From: Aurelia coerulea | Lineage: Eukaryota; Cnidaria; Scyphozoa; Semaeostomeae; Ulmaridae | Length of the DNA stretch: 64,000 nucleotides | Assembly: GCA_039566865.1 (NCBI GenBank) | Contig: CM076951.1 | Coordinates: 17,121,484 to 17,185,483 of the forward strand | Direction: 5' to 3' | The notes under the pieces: model-generated | Databases searched by the model: none | Told to the model about the DNA's origin: nothing | Seen by the model: only the letters and a program-made list of their open reading frames with translations | Part shown: positions 33,513 to 46,051 of the stretch, in pieces | Layout: each line of letters starts with the position of its first letter | Numbering within the stretch: position 1 is the first letter of the stretch | Position numbers and translations under genes: made by a program

Positions 33513-36392
33513 TTATTTTTCCATGAAATGAAGCTTGCTTGGCTGTTTGAGCAATCTATTCAATACTTGGGAGCCACCTGAATGTTCCTTTAATTGTTCT
33601 AAAACAGTTGTTCTGAAAAAATGCCATGTACTTCCTTTGGACCGCCAGTAGGAATTCATTGCTTCTTTGATAATGGCATCACCATGGGCGAGATTAGGGC
33701 CATTAACAGCAATCATAAATTCTTGTGCCGTACTTTCTTCGTTCATGTTCTTCCTTGCATCGAAATGGTTCTCAAAAATTGATACGAGAGACTCAAGCAC
33801 AGATTCACAAGACACTTTGACACAGCACGCACTGAATGCTTGCATTACCATTTCAATTTCAGTGAAAAGAGCTCGTCCGGGATCGAAAAACTGCTTGAGA
33901 ATATCCTTGGGATCTGTTGCACATAGCTCTTCCAGAGAGTACAGCTTTGTTAACTCTTCAAGTCTTTTTAAAAACTGTCTGTATTGTCTTTTTAACTCAT
34001 TGTCCGAAATGTTATTTAGCGACCTAACTGGCACTGAACGGACAGCATCTACGAAAAGAGGACCCTGGATGACAGCCTGCTTAATGTGTCCACCGTCTGG
34101 ACCTTTCAACTTGGCTGCAATATCTGGCAAATTCAAAATAGCCTTAGTATGACTGATTACGGTGACTGCTTCAGCATCAAATACTTCGTCCTTTAAATCG
34201 GAATGTAATGTAGTAATCAGCATCTGCAATCTTTCTTCGACTTGTTGTCTGCGTCTGTGTTCTGCGCGACTGTCGCTTGCCGTCCCATATGATGGGTACG
34301 GCTCTGCAAACCTGCAGCGATGACTTCACTCTGGTCCACAACAGGAATCTTTTGAATCTCGCCTTTAGTCTGCAAGGAATCTCGGTCAGCATGTAAAAGA
34401 GGAAAAAGACACCTTATCTTTGCTTTTTCGTCCACATAGTTGCTGCACTTCTTGTGATTAGAAAGGCACTTTTTCATCTTGTCAACAACATTTACTTCCT
34501 TCAAGAAAAGCTCCAAGCACTCATGCGGCAAAAGGTTGACGATCTGTGCAACATTAACTATTTTTCCATACTGGCCATAGACATCTGCGCAACCAGCTAA
34601 TGTCAACAGGAAGCGTACATTTAGCAATTTTCCTAAAAGTTGCTTTGCTTCATTTGCCTTTTCTCTCAATTTCCCATCTGATGGACTTTGATATGACAGT
34701 GCAACTTTTTCTTCTAGGCATGTTACGAGGGCTTGCAGGTCACAATGAATGTTTATGTACACCTGACGACGACTGTTTGCGAATCTTGTTTCGGAAAACT
34801 TGACAAGATCTTTCAGATGAAGTTTCCAAAGCACAGACGCTTCAACCAACTTTTCATGATTCTGACCCCAATTGAATAATCGAAAAAGTTGAGAACACAC
34901 ATCAGTGTCATCCACGAGCCATTTGAACCTCTCTTCTTTACAAGGGTGGGTATCTACGAGACCACTTCTGTGCAAGGCATCCCAAGCCCAGAGAACATTT
35001 TTGGGTGGAAGACCATAGAGAGCTGGTGATTCCAATGCTTCTTCGACACGAAGGTGAAAATATTGACCATCAAATGATCCTCCCTCAATCTGGCTTGACT
35101 GGAGGTTAAATGTATCCAATCCGTCTTTGATATTTTTGGCTATTTCTATGCCTTTGTGGCCTTTAACTATAGGCTGGCCAAAACTAATCACTTGGAGCAG
35201 TTCTTCTGCACCAGGTACCACTGTGACGCAAGATAGGAACTGTCTGGTGTGATGCTTGTAAGTGGCTTTGTCTGCAGTGATGTTTACAGCTGGGAGATGT
35301 CCCGTCTGCACAAGCCTTGTGCCAATGAACGTGCTAATTCTACGAGCAACAGCTCTACTTACGAAAGGCCTAAATGCTGCTGGAAACTTTCGCGAGTGAT
35401 TCAGCTCCCTAACAGTTGACCCATTAATCTTATGTAGAAATACATCATCTTCGTAGTCTGTGTAGGGGTGTCCTTTTAGAAATAGTTTCAAGCATAGCCT
35501 CCCCAAATTCATGCCAGCTTTCTCATTCTTCTTTTCAAACAAGCTTCTTTCTGCTTTCCTTTGTTCTTCTGCTTGCACGTTTTCCTTGAGAATCTGTCCG
35601 GTGGCGTTTGATATTTTTCTTCAAATTTATGAATTCTCTTGGAAGAAATTCTCGATCTTGAAACTCTTTCTCCAGATCATTTCCATATGCAAAAATACCG
35701 TGATCAGTTGTCTTCTCCGGGTTTGCATTGTTTGCATCTTAACAAATCATGCACCTTAGCTGTGATCAGTCACTTTCATATGTAAACCCAAGTTCTAGGA
35801 GTTCTTTAAGTGACCTGGTTACCTTTAGACTCTGAAGATCTTTTGCTATCTCTGCGCTATAGCTCACGTGTGTTTGATGTGGTACTTTCTCTGGCTGCGG
35901 TTTTATCTTGTTCTCAATCCTTGTTAGCTGACTCTGGATTTCTCCTAGTTTTTCCAATACAGTGGTGTTATTTGAGCCAGGAATGCTCGATAACTTCTCC
36001 AAAATGGTTTCCAGTTCGCTCTCATCGCTGTTTCGCTCTATTTGATCAATGCTTTCATCTAGCATCGGCATATGATGAGGTTCGGCTACATTATCTTCTA
36101 AAACAGGATGCAATGATTCACATGCTTCAAGTTCTTCAAGGGATATTCTTTGCGATTTTGCGGGACATGCTTCTACCTCTTCGTGCGACCCTTTATCATC
36201 AACACTACTGCTGCTTCTTTTTTTGCTTGTTTGGACACTAAAATAAGATGTGCTAAGTTTTTTCTGCCCCAATGGAGTAGTGCCTGTATGATCTTGGTTT
36301 GCATGCTTTGTTTTAAGATGGTCTTTGTAATCCTTCTGAAGTAACGTTTTAGAACAAACACGACACCGTATCTCCGCAGTTTCGCTTCTGAA
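33513..36392 (-). CDS. hAT transposase with C2H2-type finger
   Basis: Read from 36392 downwards. After an AG acceptor, C-R-V-C-S-K-T-L-L-Q-K-D-Y-K-D-H-L-K-T-K-H is a zinc finger (36370-36305). A Ser- and acid-rich linker with a coiled-coil-like heptad stretch (36272-35766) follows. The core (35578-34217) has VNITADKATYKHHTRQFLSC (first catalytic Asp), GGSFDGQYFHLRVEEAL (second Asp) and LVKFSETRFANSRR (family TRW-like). The C-terminal part (34229-33513) has SCESVLESLVSIFENHF and FMIAVNGPNLAHGDAIIKEA, where the hAT catalytic Glu and dimerisation segment sit. The stop is at 33513. The frame changes at ~35760-35580 and ~34225 are short introns or indels. It lies inside the 11.4-kb element with matched ends, so it is probably that element's own transposase. 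Confidence 0.82.
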
Positions 36393-38824
36393 TTACGTTT
36401 TCGACATCTTGAAATGTGAAATTGTTATCTGCTTTGGGAATGCAAACCATGAATTTATAGTTATCTGACATTCCTTCTATTTTAGATATTCCGATTAATC
36501 TACAAATTATCATCTTTGGAAGCTATTGACACATAATTAGGCTCCACCCTACGCCATTTATTGTTGTTCCCTTTCTTTGAGTGCACAATCACATTTGTCT
36601 TATTTCCTTTCTTCACATAATTATGTTGCATAGTTTTCCATTCTTTATTTGATTGATCCTGATTTCTTTGGGACAATATCACTTGCGTAAGCACACCACG
36701 AGAATCAATCACATAATTCGAACATTCGAACTACGTCATGGTCATTTTCAGCCTCGATGCCTCGATGTCAGACCATATTGAGTTTCTATTTGATTTTCAA
36801 AATGGCAGTCAGCAAAACACGGAAAACAGTCATGAATGTTATGGAATTTGTCCTCTATCTTGAACCAAAGTTAAATATCATGTGCCTGAAAGACTACATT
36901 ACAACAACAACTGAGATAACATGACACGAAGAACCCTTCCTTGGCAGGTCTGACTCCGGAAGGAATTAAATTTAAAGGAAGGGGGCAAATGACATATGGA
37001 GACCTACTGTGTGGTCTTTGATGGCCTGATGAGTGATGGGGTGCTGGTAAACGGTGGGTTTGTATTATCTGGTTATGGTTTTAGGCTTACGCCATTTTTG
37101 GCTTTGGAATTGCTGAGTGGAGGCTGATGGTGAATAATTAGTCGATTAACAACATTTCTTCACATTTGAGCTAGCTCTGTCTGATGTTTTTTATGAATGC
37201 CATATTGATGTCTGCGTAGAAGATTATTTTATAGAATACAAACTACTGAGTCATTCAGTCAATAGAATAGCAATCATTTGCTCGTAAAAGTAGTCATAAA
37301 ACCACATAAATTCTATCAAGATGAGCTACCTACTGTTTCTTCATTTCTGAAACAACTTTTTTGGAGTAAAACAATACTGTATTCAGATGAAGCAATTTAA
37401 CACTTGTCTTTACAAAACAGAGTAACTAACACTATTAGATATGGTTTTGCAAGAATACATAAATGCACATGGAAGGGAAACTAACTCAAGGCAGAAATTT
37501 TCTGTGATTCAGTCAGTCAATCATAATGGCAGAAAACACAAAACAAAGGAAAAATATATATGCAATAATCACTAACATAGCTTCACAATACAGTAGTGAG
37601 AGAAAAACTCATTCAGTGCATTTGTGGAGAAGGCACAAAAATGGCCTGATTTTTATAATTTTGACGTGTTAGGAATGGATTTATAGTTGGGATTGAGTCC
37701 CAACATGATACAAAGCAATCAAATAAAGTGCTGTTAATTCATGATCAATGATGTTACTCAGACCTTAGTGCCAGAAATAATTTCTGTGAAAATAGATTCC
37801 AGTACCTTCAATACATCAATCTCAGTCTGAATCATACTTTGTCCACTAAGCCTATACTCATTACATAAGTCTCAGCATCGCTCATATTTAATTGGATGGT
37901 ATCGCTCATACTGAGACTTATGACCAAACGCATCAAAAATAGGGACTAATTTCAGGATTACTGCTGCTTTTCCCGCGGACCCAATCATATCTTAGATATC
38001 AATCACATGACACAATCCTTACGGAATCCCCACAGAATCCTCACAGAATCCACAATTCTCATTGGATAAAAATGCTCCCTCTTAGCGTATTTCCCGCATA
38101 TATGCACCGTCTAATGTCCTGAACCTAATGCTTTACAAATGTATCCTGGGGGTCGTGGGGTCGCGTAGGTATTTCTGTTTGACATCATTCAATTCAATGA
38201 TTGACGTCTGATGAAACGGCCAGCCAACATGGAGATGCTCGAAGCTGTGGAGTCGAAGTACGATGCTTATCAAAACATAGACATAGAATCTAGAAAACAT
38301 AGACAATGGTACGTGGTATTGCAATGAAGCATGCAGGATTTTTGTTCATTTACAGTGGTAGAGGTTGAGACACAGCTCGGATGCTTGGGGTTTGAACCCC
38401 ATGACAAGACAACATTATTCAGGTAGGCCTAGGCCCAATGAATGTTGACTTTGTTGACATTATTGACATTATTTGTTCATAATCGCTTTTCTTCAAGCGC
38501 TCGTACTTGTCTGTTGCTACACTAATCCTTAGTAAAACCCTTCAGAAGTTATGAAGAGCGCGTTTTGGGAAGTTTAACTCGTATCACTCACTGCTGCTGC
38601 TAAATAAAAGAAATCAACCTTTGTGAACAGCTGAGCTTGGCAGTTGGCACTCCTTCCCAAATGGGAAATGTTTGCCCAATCGGGCAACACTATCCAAAGT
38701 CATCGAAATTCAACTGAAAGTTGTTGCCCATTCCCAATTGGACAACAAAACTAGAACAAAATTTCTTGTGGTGATTTTGTGTATTTTCACATGCTGAATC
38801 CAAATATTAAAGAAGAATTTTATA
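36393..38824. other. interior of the hAT element, no gene seen
   Basis: Contains a perfect short hairpin TAAGTCTCAG...CTGAGACTTA at 37866-37922 with ATCGCTCATA repeated in the loop, and a patch of GGAATCC/CAGAATCC repeats at 38025-38052. No coding region. Confidence 0.5.
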
Positions 38825-39257
38825 CAGTGGGACCCACAAATAAGAAACCATTTTTTGAAATTGAGGCCTCAGAAAGTTTCTTATTCAAAGAGACCTTCTC
38901 ATGATCAGGGACAAAGTTTCTTGTACATAGGTAGTCAAGTCAAGTCAAGGTATATGACAGACCTTACATTTATGTCTATTGAACATAAATGGTACATTTT
39001 ACATTTTTACCATGTTACAATTTTGTTGTGTGAATTTTCAATTTTGAAAATGCTCATCCTGTTTTGAGAATGCTGCATTATATTACATTCATTTATGGGA
39101 ATATTTTTTGGCATTTAGGAACAAATTATGACAAATCTGAAGATAAGAAATAGTTAAATTTCAGACCTAAAATTGTTTCTTATTAAAGGAGCACTTTTTG
39201 AAGAAAATGAGGCCTGTTTCTTATACAAAGGGGTTTCTTATTTGAGGGTACTTACTG
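38825..39257. mobile_element. 433-bp MITE, CAGTG ends, TA target
   Basis: CAGTGGGACCCACAAATAAG at 38825 and CTTATTTGAGGGTACTTACTG ending at 39257, each next to TA. AAGAAACC motifs occur just inside both ends. Inserted in the hAT element, so it is younger. Confidence 0.85.
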
Positions 39258-41600
39258 TATAGTCTACCGTACTGTTTTCTGCGCTGATATAGTTTTACAT
39301 TTTGTTTCCTAAAGTGGGAAACTGTTTCGCAAAAGAAAAGGCGATTGTCTCCTCAATGGGAAACATTGCCTACTTTTAAAAGGCAAAGAGTGTAAAAGTG
39401 GTGAATGTTCTTTTTTAATCAATTTTTAGGAGGGAAGGGATGGTGACCTTTAGATGTCAGGCCAATATTTGTACACCAAACTCTGCAACTGAAAATACCA
39501 CTGCAGGAGCAGGGCAGTCTACCCCCCTCTCAGCCCATGACATCACCCAAAAATGGTGGAAGCCCTTCCTTGCATTGAGGATAAAACGAGTGTGACAAAA
39601 GATGAGTTGTACATGCCATGACCTGCAACTTACAAACTACCATGCCAAGAGGAAGGCAACCAATTTTAGAACACTTTTGATCAGTTTCACAGAGGTTCAG
39701 GAGTTGATAGATGACTAGAAATGTGTTTACAATGATTTATCAGCAAACGAAACATTGCCTTATCTCTGCAAGTTACAAACTGCTACCTACTATTGATATC
39801 AACTACTACTTATTATGCTACATATAGACCGGAATCTCCTAAAGAAGGCTGCTGTAATCTGCTGTGTCTTAATTTTGCTAGCTGCTTTTGTGAGTATCAA
39901 CACAGATGGTACCAGGGAAGAAATGTTAGGGGGGGGGGGGCAAATATTATCAGTGTGCCAACAGTGAGCAAAGCGAGAAAATTTTTATGAAACAATGCCT
40001 TTCAAGTTCATTGAGATGAGCAAAGAAATCTGGAGGTACAAGTAATGAAAGTGCTGACAGTGTATAGAAATCTCCAAAAATTTAAGTGCTGGGGCTCAAT
40101 TAAATTGTGAGGGGCCTGCTCCCTGTGCCCCCTGCTGGCACTATCCCTGAATTTCAATGGGTTAGTGAGCAATTCCAACAACATAGAGGATTGTGCTAAG
40201 GCCTAAGGGTGACATCAGGGAATCTCTTGCTATGACCCTTTGCATCTGAAAAGATTGCAATTGATTTCTTTGGTGGATTTATTGTGGATTGCAAAGAATT
40301 CTAGTAAATTTCTTGATGCCATCTTTGAATTGCTCACTATGTCAATAAATGGTTCCTTCATAAATGGTGGAAACAGAACCTTTGATATTTTATTTCAGCA
40401 AAATTTTTAATTGAGCAACATTTTTATATTTTGCATTGTTTGAAAAACCACATTGTTACTTCGGTACCAGGCGGGACATTTTTTCAGGTTAGGCATTAGC
40501 AAAGCTTTCAAACCACAAGTGGAATTCAGTGTACCAAGAAATGTAGACATATTTGTTTACAGATCATACACAAAGTGTGTAGAGTGCTGTGCTCTTTGAA
40601 CTACAACTTTTTGAACTACAACTTTTTGAACTACAACTCTCTGATTTGGCAATCTTGAGAACATTTGTTAAGAAAGACACAAACACAGGTTGATTTTGCA
40701 TTAAACAGTTCGGACACTTTCACAAAGGTTTCTAGCAAAGCAGAGTGATGCATCTCAAGTGTTTGTAAGTTCATTACTTTTTCTACATGATTAGAGACTC
40801 AATTATGTATGAAGAACTTTGAGACCTGGTAGCTCATACACAGCAAAGATCTCTTTGTTACAGAGTCTTGCATACATTTTTGTCTTCGTCAGTAATCCTG
40901 TGAAACTGCAGATATTTTCATGCATTCTAATGCTGGCAGCTATGATTTACTGTAAATAGAAAACTTTCCAGCATGCTTAAATGTGGAAATGCGGATACGG
41001 AAACGTAAAGTATTCTTCTATGTCATATGTACTAACTTGTTCTGATAGTGCAAGATCATTTTTTATTAGGCATTTAAAGTTATCAAGAGTACTGGAAAAT
41101 ATATCAGACATTAAGTACTGTATATAATTATTAAAGATATTATTAAAGATTTAAATAGATAATTATTTGACTATGAGTTTGAAACGGCTTGTATTGGAAA
41201 TTTCTAAATAATGTTGCATATTTTTTTGTTTTTGGACATCTGGTATGGTAGAAAATATGATACTAACTCTTGAAACATTACCAGGTTTTTGATATTTTTA
41301 CAGTAGGTGTTGTTTCAAAGATTAAACTCTAACACTAGGGATGACAGTCGTACAGTATAGTAAGGGCCATCACCCCTTGTAAGAGAAGAAGCCCCCTTTG
41401 AACCTTTTGATCAAGGCCTGGCTTAATGCGATTTTACATTTGGCATTGATTTAACATCAAATATCAAACTTAGGCAGGCATCTGAGACAGACCTGTCATT
41501 ATCCTTTTGTATCTGAGTTCTCACTGAGAAAGCCAAAATATCCTCAAGTGCAGATTTTAATCATTTTTAAAATAAGAATTTTCATGAGCTATGAGGTGTT
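39258..41600. other. no gene seen; G/C-run repeat at 39905-40150
   Basis: CAGGGAAG...TTAGGGGGG at 39915 and CCCCCTGCTGGCACTATCCCTG at 40128-40150 may be the two ends of a ~240-bp element (CAGGGA termini), but no clean target duplication is present. A 15-bp unit GAACTACAACTTTTT is repeated about three times at 40598-40640. Confidence 0.45.
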
Positions 41601-41604
41601 GCCT

Positions 41605-42075
41605 ACGTAGTCCTCACAAGGGCCCATAAGAAACTCATCATCATGGATTGCAAAAATCAAGAAACTCCAGTATTGGGCAGATATACAGTAACTAATAAAT
41701 AATTTCTTATGATGTAAGAAACTTTACATTTCGATGATTTAAAACTTTGACAGACAGTAGTCTTACTTTATTTTAACTTTCTCTTGTATCATATTACTCA
41801 GAAGGTGCTTGAGTAATGTATACAGAGGCATAAGAGCTGGGGGCATGTGCCCCCCCCCCAAGATTTTGCAATACATAAAGTGCTCTCCTTTTCATTTTAG
41901 GAATTGCCCCTTCATGAAAAGTGCCCTAAAGTGTCATGCCCCCCCCCCAAAGTTTGAGATGCTTCCTAATGTCCCTGAATGTCTAAACATTGGAAAGGCT
42001 TCAAAAAACTTTGTTTTGAAATGTTTATCAGGGGACAGGCACAGCCTCAGATTTTTAGTTTCTTATAAACAGATT
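41605..42075. repeat. AAGAAACT dispersed repeat, copy 1 (interrupted)
   Basis: Shares AATCAAGAAACTCCAGTATT, TTGTATCATATTACTC, GGCTTCAAAAA..TTTGTTTTGAAATG and TTAGTTTCTTA with 42300-42680 and 50725-51045. Here a G/C-run block (41818-41965) interrupts it. No gene. Confidence 0.7.
41818..41965. mobile_element. short G/C-run element shared with 53948-54085
   Basis: The sequence GGGGGCATGTGCCCCCC, AGATTTTGCAAT, CATTTTAGGAATTGCCCC and AAGTTTGAGATGCTTCCT reappears inverted at 53948-54085 (AGGAAGCATCTCAAACTT ... TTGCAAAATCTTGGGG). It sits inside a copy of the AAGAAACT repeat, which dates it as later. Confidence 0.7.
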
Positions 42076-42299
42076 ATGTGCAACAGGCTCTAATAAAAGA
42101 TACAATAATAATGCAGCCAGAGGAAATGCAATACTTATGAAAAAGTCTGGCAAAAATGAATAAAGCTGATGCTTTATAGTGAGAGGTGCTGGCTGCAGTC
42201 ATGAAAGGCTTTCAAACAATTAAATGATCTGCAATAACTCAGTATAGTAATGCTTTGGTTATCAACAACAACTATCATTTACATCCATCACACATATTT

Positions 42300-42680
42300 T
42301 TTTCATAAGAAGCTGTCCATAAGAAACTCAACTTTCAGATCCCCAAAAAGTTAAGAAACTCCAGAACTGGCAAATATAAGTTAAGAAATTATTTATTTTG
42401 ATAAAGGAAATCCTTGGCATATTTTTAATTTACTTCTTTCGTTTACTGTATCATATTACTTGCAAGGTACTTACTGTATGTCTAATGTCTAGATATTGGA
42501 CAGGCTTCAAAAACCTTGTTTTGAAATGTTCGCAAGGTCACACAGGTAGTGAACATGTTATGAAAGTTGTTATTGAACCTCTAACAGACGCGTAAGAAAC
42601 TCTGAGTACTCAAAATCTGATAATTTTAAGAAACTTTCAGTTCAGTACTTGCCCAAATCCTTAGTTTCTTACAAAACATG
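42300..42680. repeat. AAGAAACT dispersed repeat, copy 2
   Basis: Uninterrupted copy: AAGTTAAGAAACTCCAGAAC, AATATAAGTTAAGAAA, ATATTGGACAGGCTTCAAAA, GTAAGAAACTCTGAGTACTC. Almost collinear with 50725-51045. The ends were not resolved. Confidence 0.75.
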
Positions 42681-42970
42681 TGTATTGCAAGCAAATCAAA
42701 ACCCATTTAGGTACGCTAAAGATGCAGACACACCCCTCATCATTTTTAGCAACACAATTATACAGCCCATGTCAAAGTTATCAACAACAGATTATATCTC
42801 GGCCTGCACCAGTTTTTATCAGTATTGATTTCCTCTTGGACAACAAGTCTTTGTCAAGAGATTCGCTTCAATCCAGAGTCACAACGGATCCAGAATCCAT
42901 AATCTTTAAAAACTTTAAAAAGACATCCAGCCAAACCAGCAGCCTTTGAAACCATTACTTTGAATTAATA

Positions 42971-43500
42971 CAGTAAAAACCCTCACATAAGAACCTTAAT
43001 TTATTAAGAACCTACAGCCTGAAATCATATATTTCGTACCCAATGCATAAGAACTATTTCAGCCTGATATCATAACTAGGTTCTTAAAAGAGAGTTTCAT
43101 TCATTCATTGGGAAATAAATACAATCTGTTTGCCAATTGACCTCTTTCATGAACTCCAAAACATTACTTACAGAACTGTGACAGGCAGGTGTGCAGAGTA
43201 TGGCACTTGCACACCGGAGATTTTCAATAGGCTATTCAAATTAGACAATAGAGAACAAAAGAAAATTCTCGTTGCACTCCGGAGATCTCCTCGAAAAGTG
43301 CCATACTCTGCAGACTGGGTGACAGGCAGGGCCGGTAGTGGTAAACTGGGTAAGCTTGGATTGAAATGGATAGCGATAGAGCCAAGAATGTAAATAAGTT
43401 TGGCTAAGATTTAGCTTCACATACTGGATGTGCCTCATTGCATAAGAACCTAAGCAGGCTGAGTTCAAAATCTTAGGTTCTTATGTGCGGATTTTTACTT
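42971..43500. mobile_element. 530-bp foldback MITE, TA target
   Basis: CAGTAAAAACCCTCACATAA at 42971 pairs with TTATGTGCGGATTTTTACTT ending at 43500, both flanked by TA. An inner palindrome pairs CAGAGTATGGCACT (43195) with AGTGCCATACTCTG (43299). The terminal form resembles the element at 38825 (CAGTR..AC..CACA.ATAAGAA). Confidence 0.85.
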
Positions 43501-43502
43501 TA

Positions 43503-44502
43503 CAACATTCTTGCACAGCACTGAAGATGGTTGACAGCACAAATCGAATCCTGGTTGCCTGGTTGCAATGTGGTAGGGCTGGGAGGTTCATCGTCGTCTT
43601 TCGCCCTGCAGCAAAGAAGACAAAGAAATAAGAATGACTTGCTAATATCAAAGCATAGTCAATCAAAGCATCTTCTGGAATTGTGTTTTTCACTGGTTGG
43701 AAATAGTGCCTTTAAAAGTGCGGAAAGATCGATCAGCAAAAAAGCAGATTGAAATAAAAAAATTCAACAACATTACCTCAGAAAATATGGCTGTCCGCTG
43801 TAAAAATTCAATCGGTCTCCAAGCTGAATCATTGTTTAATGTCTGCCTTGCCAAGTGTGTCTATCTGTGGTCCTGGACAAGTGTTTATTTTGTTTATCTG
43901 TCTGTGTCTGAATTGAAACTTGCTCCAAAGCTGCCATCCGCCATTTTCTGCCTCGATTTGAAAGTTGCCAACCAGCTTTTGGCTTTGGCTTTTACCCCCG
44001 GTTTGCAATAAGATTTTGATTTCGAGGCATTTGATTTGAAAAGAATGCAGAACGAGGCATTCGACTTCAATATTATTTAGGTCCTGTTTAGAATCTGATT
44101 GGAAGTGAGTCCTTATATGAGAGAAAATAAAATATCAGCTTAAAAATGTTGAACGAATACAAGGAATCACGTCGTAAGTCTACACTAAGCCTAGCTGCCA
44201 AAACATAATTTTCCTGTGAATTTGTCTATGAAATGGTTAGCATAAAATAGTTTGCACAAAGAATTTCTTTCCAATTAAAGGAGACATGCCTCAGTCCATT
44301 GGCAGCTCAGCTTTATTTGCTCACAGGCAACTAGAGAGAATATTTTCTTTTAAATTGACTCAAATTATATCATTAGAGTTTCAACATTGTTTCAACTTGT
44401 TTCAACATTTCAAAAAATTTCTGTGAAACTTTCTGCGAATAACTCCACCCAAAAAATTTCTGGGAACTACGTTCCCAGGTTCTGATACTTTTTCCACCTC
44501 TG
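43503..44502. other. right end of the hAT element, no gene seen
   Basis: Unique-looking AT-rich sequence up to the terminal repeat. The 104-codon plus-strand frame at 43697-44011 has no recognisable feature. Confidence 0.4.
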
Positions 44503-44777
44503 GTTCTGATTCTGAGTTTTATTTGACATGCAAGAAAACAGTTGTTGAAATAGATATGGTCCATTTTGTTTAGCTGAAGATTAACTATTTTACGAACAAA
44601 ATAATGTCATTTTATGTCATTTTTCACAGGTACGAGGGCGAGATTTGGAAGTAAAGAATCAATATTTTCAATGGTCTGGAAATCCAATAAAAAATAAGTA
44701 AAAAATCCAAGGCCTTTCCATTTGATTACCTTTTACGTCAGTCATGAAAAAAAAATTTGAAACGAAAGGTTACTCAC

Positions 44778-45021
44778 GTGTAATCTCGACATCTTCTTTC
44801 CTGTAATGCCTTTCACAAATATAAATGTTTCCACTTTGAATTTCCTTTTTGAAGTTGGCATCCACATGCCTGTACTTGGTCACAATATTCAAAACTTCCT
44901 TCTTCCATTGCTCATAAAACTCTCCTTTCCTACCAGTAAATTTAAACAAAGCAAGACTCTGATATTTACCAAATTTGTGTGCGCGATTTGTAAAACATTC
45001 ATTGAATGTACAGTTAACCAT
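44778..45021 (-). CDS. THAP-domain exon 1 of the P-element-like gene
   Basis: Start MVNCTFNECFTNRAH at 45021. C-x4-C, then W-K-K-E-V with the usual Trp, and I-Y-I-C-E-R-H (C-x2-H) give a complete C2CH THAP zinc-binding set. The domain's last box is missing here because the exon ends in phase 1 at the donor GTGAGT (44777-44772). It continues at 33003 with LRPGALPALNLP in the matching phase. THAP is a sequence-specific DNA-binding domain shared by P-element transposases and THAP9. The long open frame upstream of 45021 runs into a MITE end and is not part of the protein. Confidence 0.82.
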
Positions 45022-45233
45022 TACGTGTTCACAAAGTAAAAGTACATCTCCATGATGCTCACAAGGAAATGAATGAATTAGGCCCGAGTTCGCCTTGGTA
45101 GCGTTTTGGTCATGTGACCAACTTTTTGCAGAACAATAACATATTGCGCAATCGCAAGTGTTTCCAAACCAGTCTCTCTTCCAGTAACTATGGCCTAAGT
45201 TAATGCGTGTTTGAGTTTGGTCTGATTGATATA

Positions 45234-46035
45234 CCGGGTGACCCAGAAAAAAGTGACCCAACGCAATCTGCTTTAGAAAAATAAGTATGCAGCAGATTTA
45301 AATATTTCAAACGTTGTTCTGTCGCTAAAAGACTGGTCTACATTATGAGTATTTTTCTGATATTTTTTCGGCACTACAAATGTCCCAAATTAAAGATTTT
45401 GAGAAAACGGGCAATCTTGAAATCCACAAAAAGTCATCGAAAACAGGGGATCAATTAAAAACTATTTCAGATCTTCAAAACAATGAGGAAGTTGTTTCAT
45501 TTCAGCCTGGGAATAGGCAACTCAGTTAAAAGTTTCCAGATCAAGTTTATGGTCCCTAGGTACCTAAACATTTGGAGCTGAACATAAATGTTCTTTGTAA
45601 ACTTGTGAAATTTCAAAGGGATTCAATTTCCACACAAATCGAAATGTTCAAGAATTGCTTACAGAAAAGCAGGAGTATCCTTGTCCCTTGAGACACGAAT
45701 ATTTAGGTATCTAGGGACTACAAACTTGCCCTGACAACATTCGACTGAGTTGCCTATTCCCAGGCTGAAATGAAACATGCTCCTCGTTGTTTTGAAGATC
45801 TGAAAAGGCTACGAATCGATCCCCTGTTTTTGACGACTTTTTGAAGATTTCAGGCATGCCCTTTTTCTCAAAATCCTTAATTCAGGAAATTTACCATGTC
45901 GAAAAAATTTGCGAAAAATACTCATAATGTAGGCAGGTCTTTTAGCGACAGAACGACGTTTGAAGTATTGCAATCAGCCACTTACTTTTATTTCTATGAA
46001 AGATTGCGTTGGGTCACTTTTTTTGGGTCACCCGG
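45234..46035. mobile_element. MITE family C, copy 1 (foldback, TA target)
   Basis: CCGGGTGACCCAGAAAAAAG at 45234 and the inverse ...GGGTCACCCGG at 46035, flanked by TA. Arms of ~350 bp pair throughout (GTTGTTCTGTCGCTAAAAGAC, AATAGGCAACTCAGT, GTCCCTAGGTACCTAAA). No coding capacity. Confidence 0.93.
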
Positions 46036-46051
46036 TATATATATATATATA
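46036..46051. repeat. (TA)n tract joining two MITEs
   Basis: TATATATATATATATA lies exactly between the last base of MITE C copy 1 and the first base of MITE D. Each would need only a TA. The tract may come from serial TA duplications or from slippage after insertion. Confidence 0.9.

Larger units (their letters stand above)
33083..44502. mobile_element. 11.4-kb hAT transposon with 8-bp TSD, in the intron of the P-like gene
   Basis: CAGAGGTGGAAA at 33083 pairs with TTTCCACCTCTG ending at 44502. The direct repeat GTTCTGAT flanks it at 33075-33082 and 44503-44510. Subterminal pairs continue (GGGAACCTAGG against the inverse of ACGTTCCCAGG; ACTTTCTACAAAATTTTT against the inverse of AAAAATTTCTGTGAAACTTT). 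It encodes one transposase (33513-36392, minus). The other ~8 kb contains later MITEs and no recognisable gene. Removing it leaves a ~340-bp intron between two THAP exons whose phases fit. Confidence 0.88.

Noticed and set aside
43697..44011. 104-codon plus-strand frame near the right end of the hAT element
   Set aside because: No motif, no splice context, composition like its surroundings.
33083..44502. Reading the 11.4-kb interval as a host-gene intron only
   Set aside because: Matching inverted ends, an 8-bp duplication and an internal hAT transposase identify a single insertion.
45022..45261. N-terminal extension of the THAP frame
   Set aside because: Runs into the terminal repeat of MITE C; the natural Met with C-x4-C follows at 45021.
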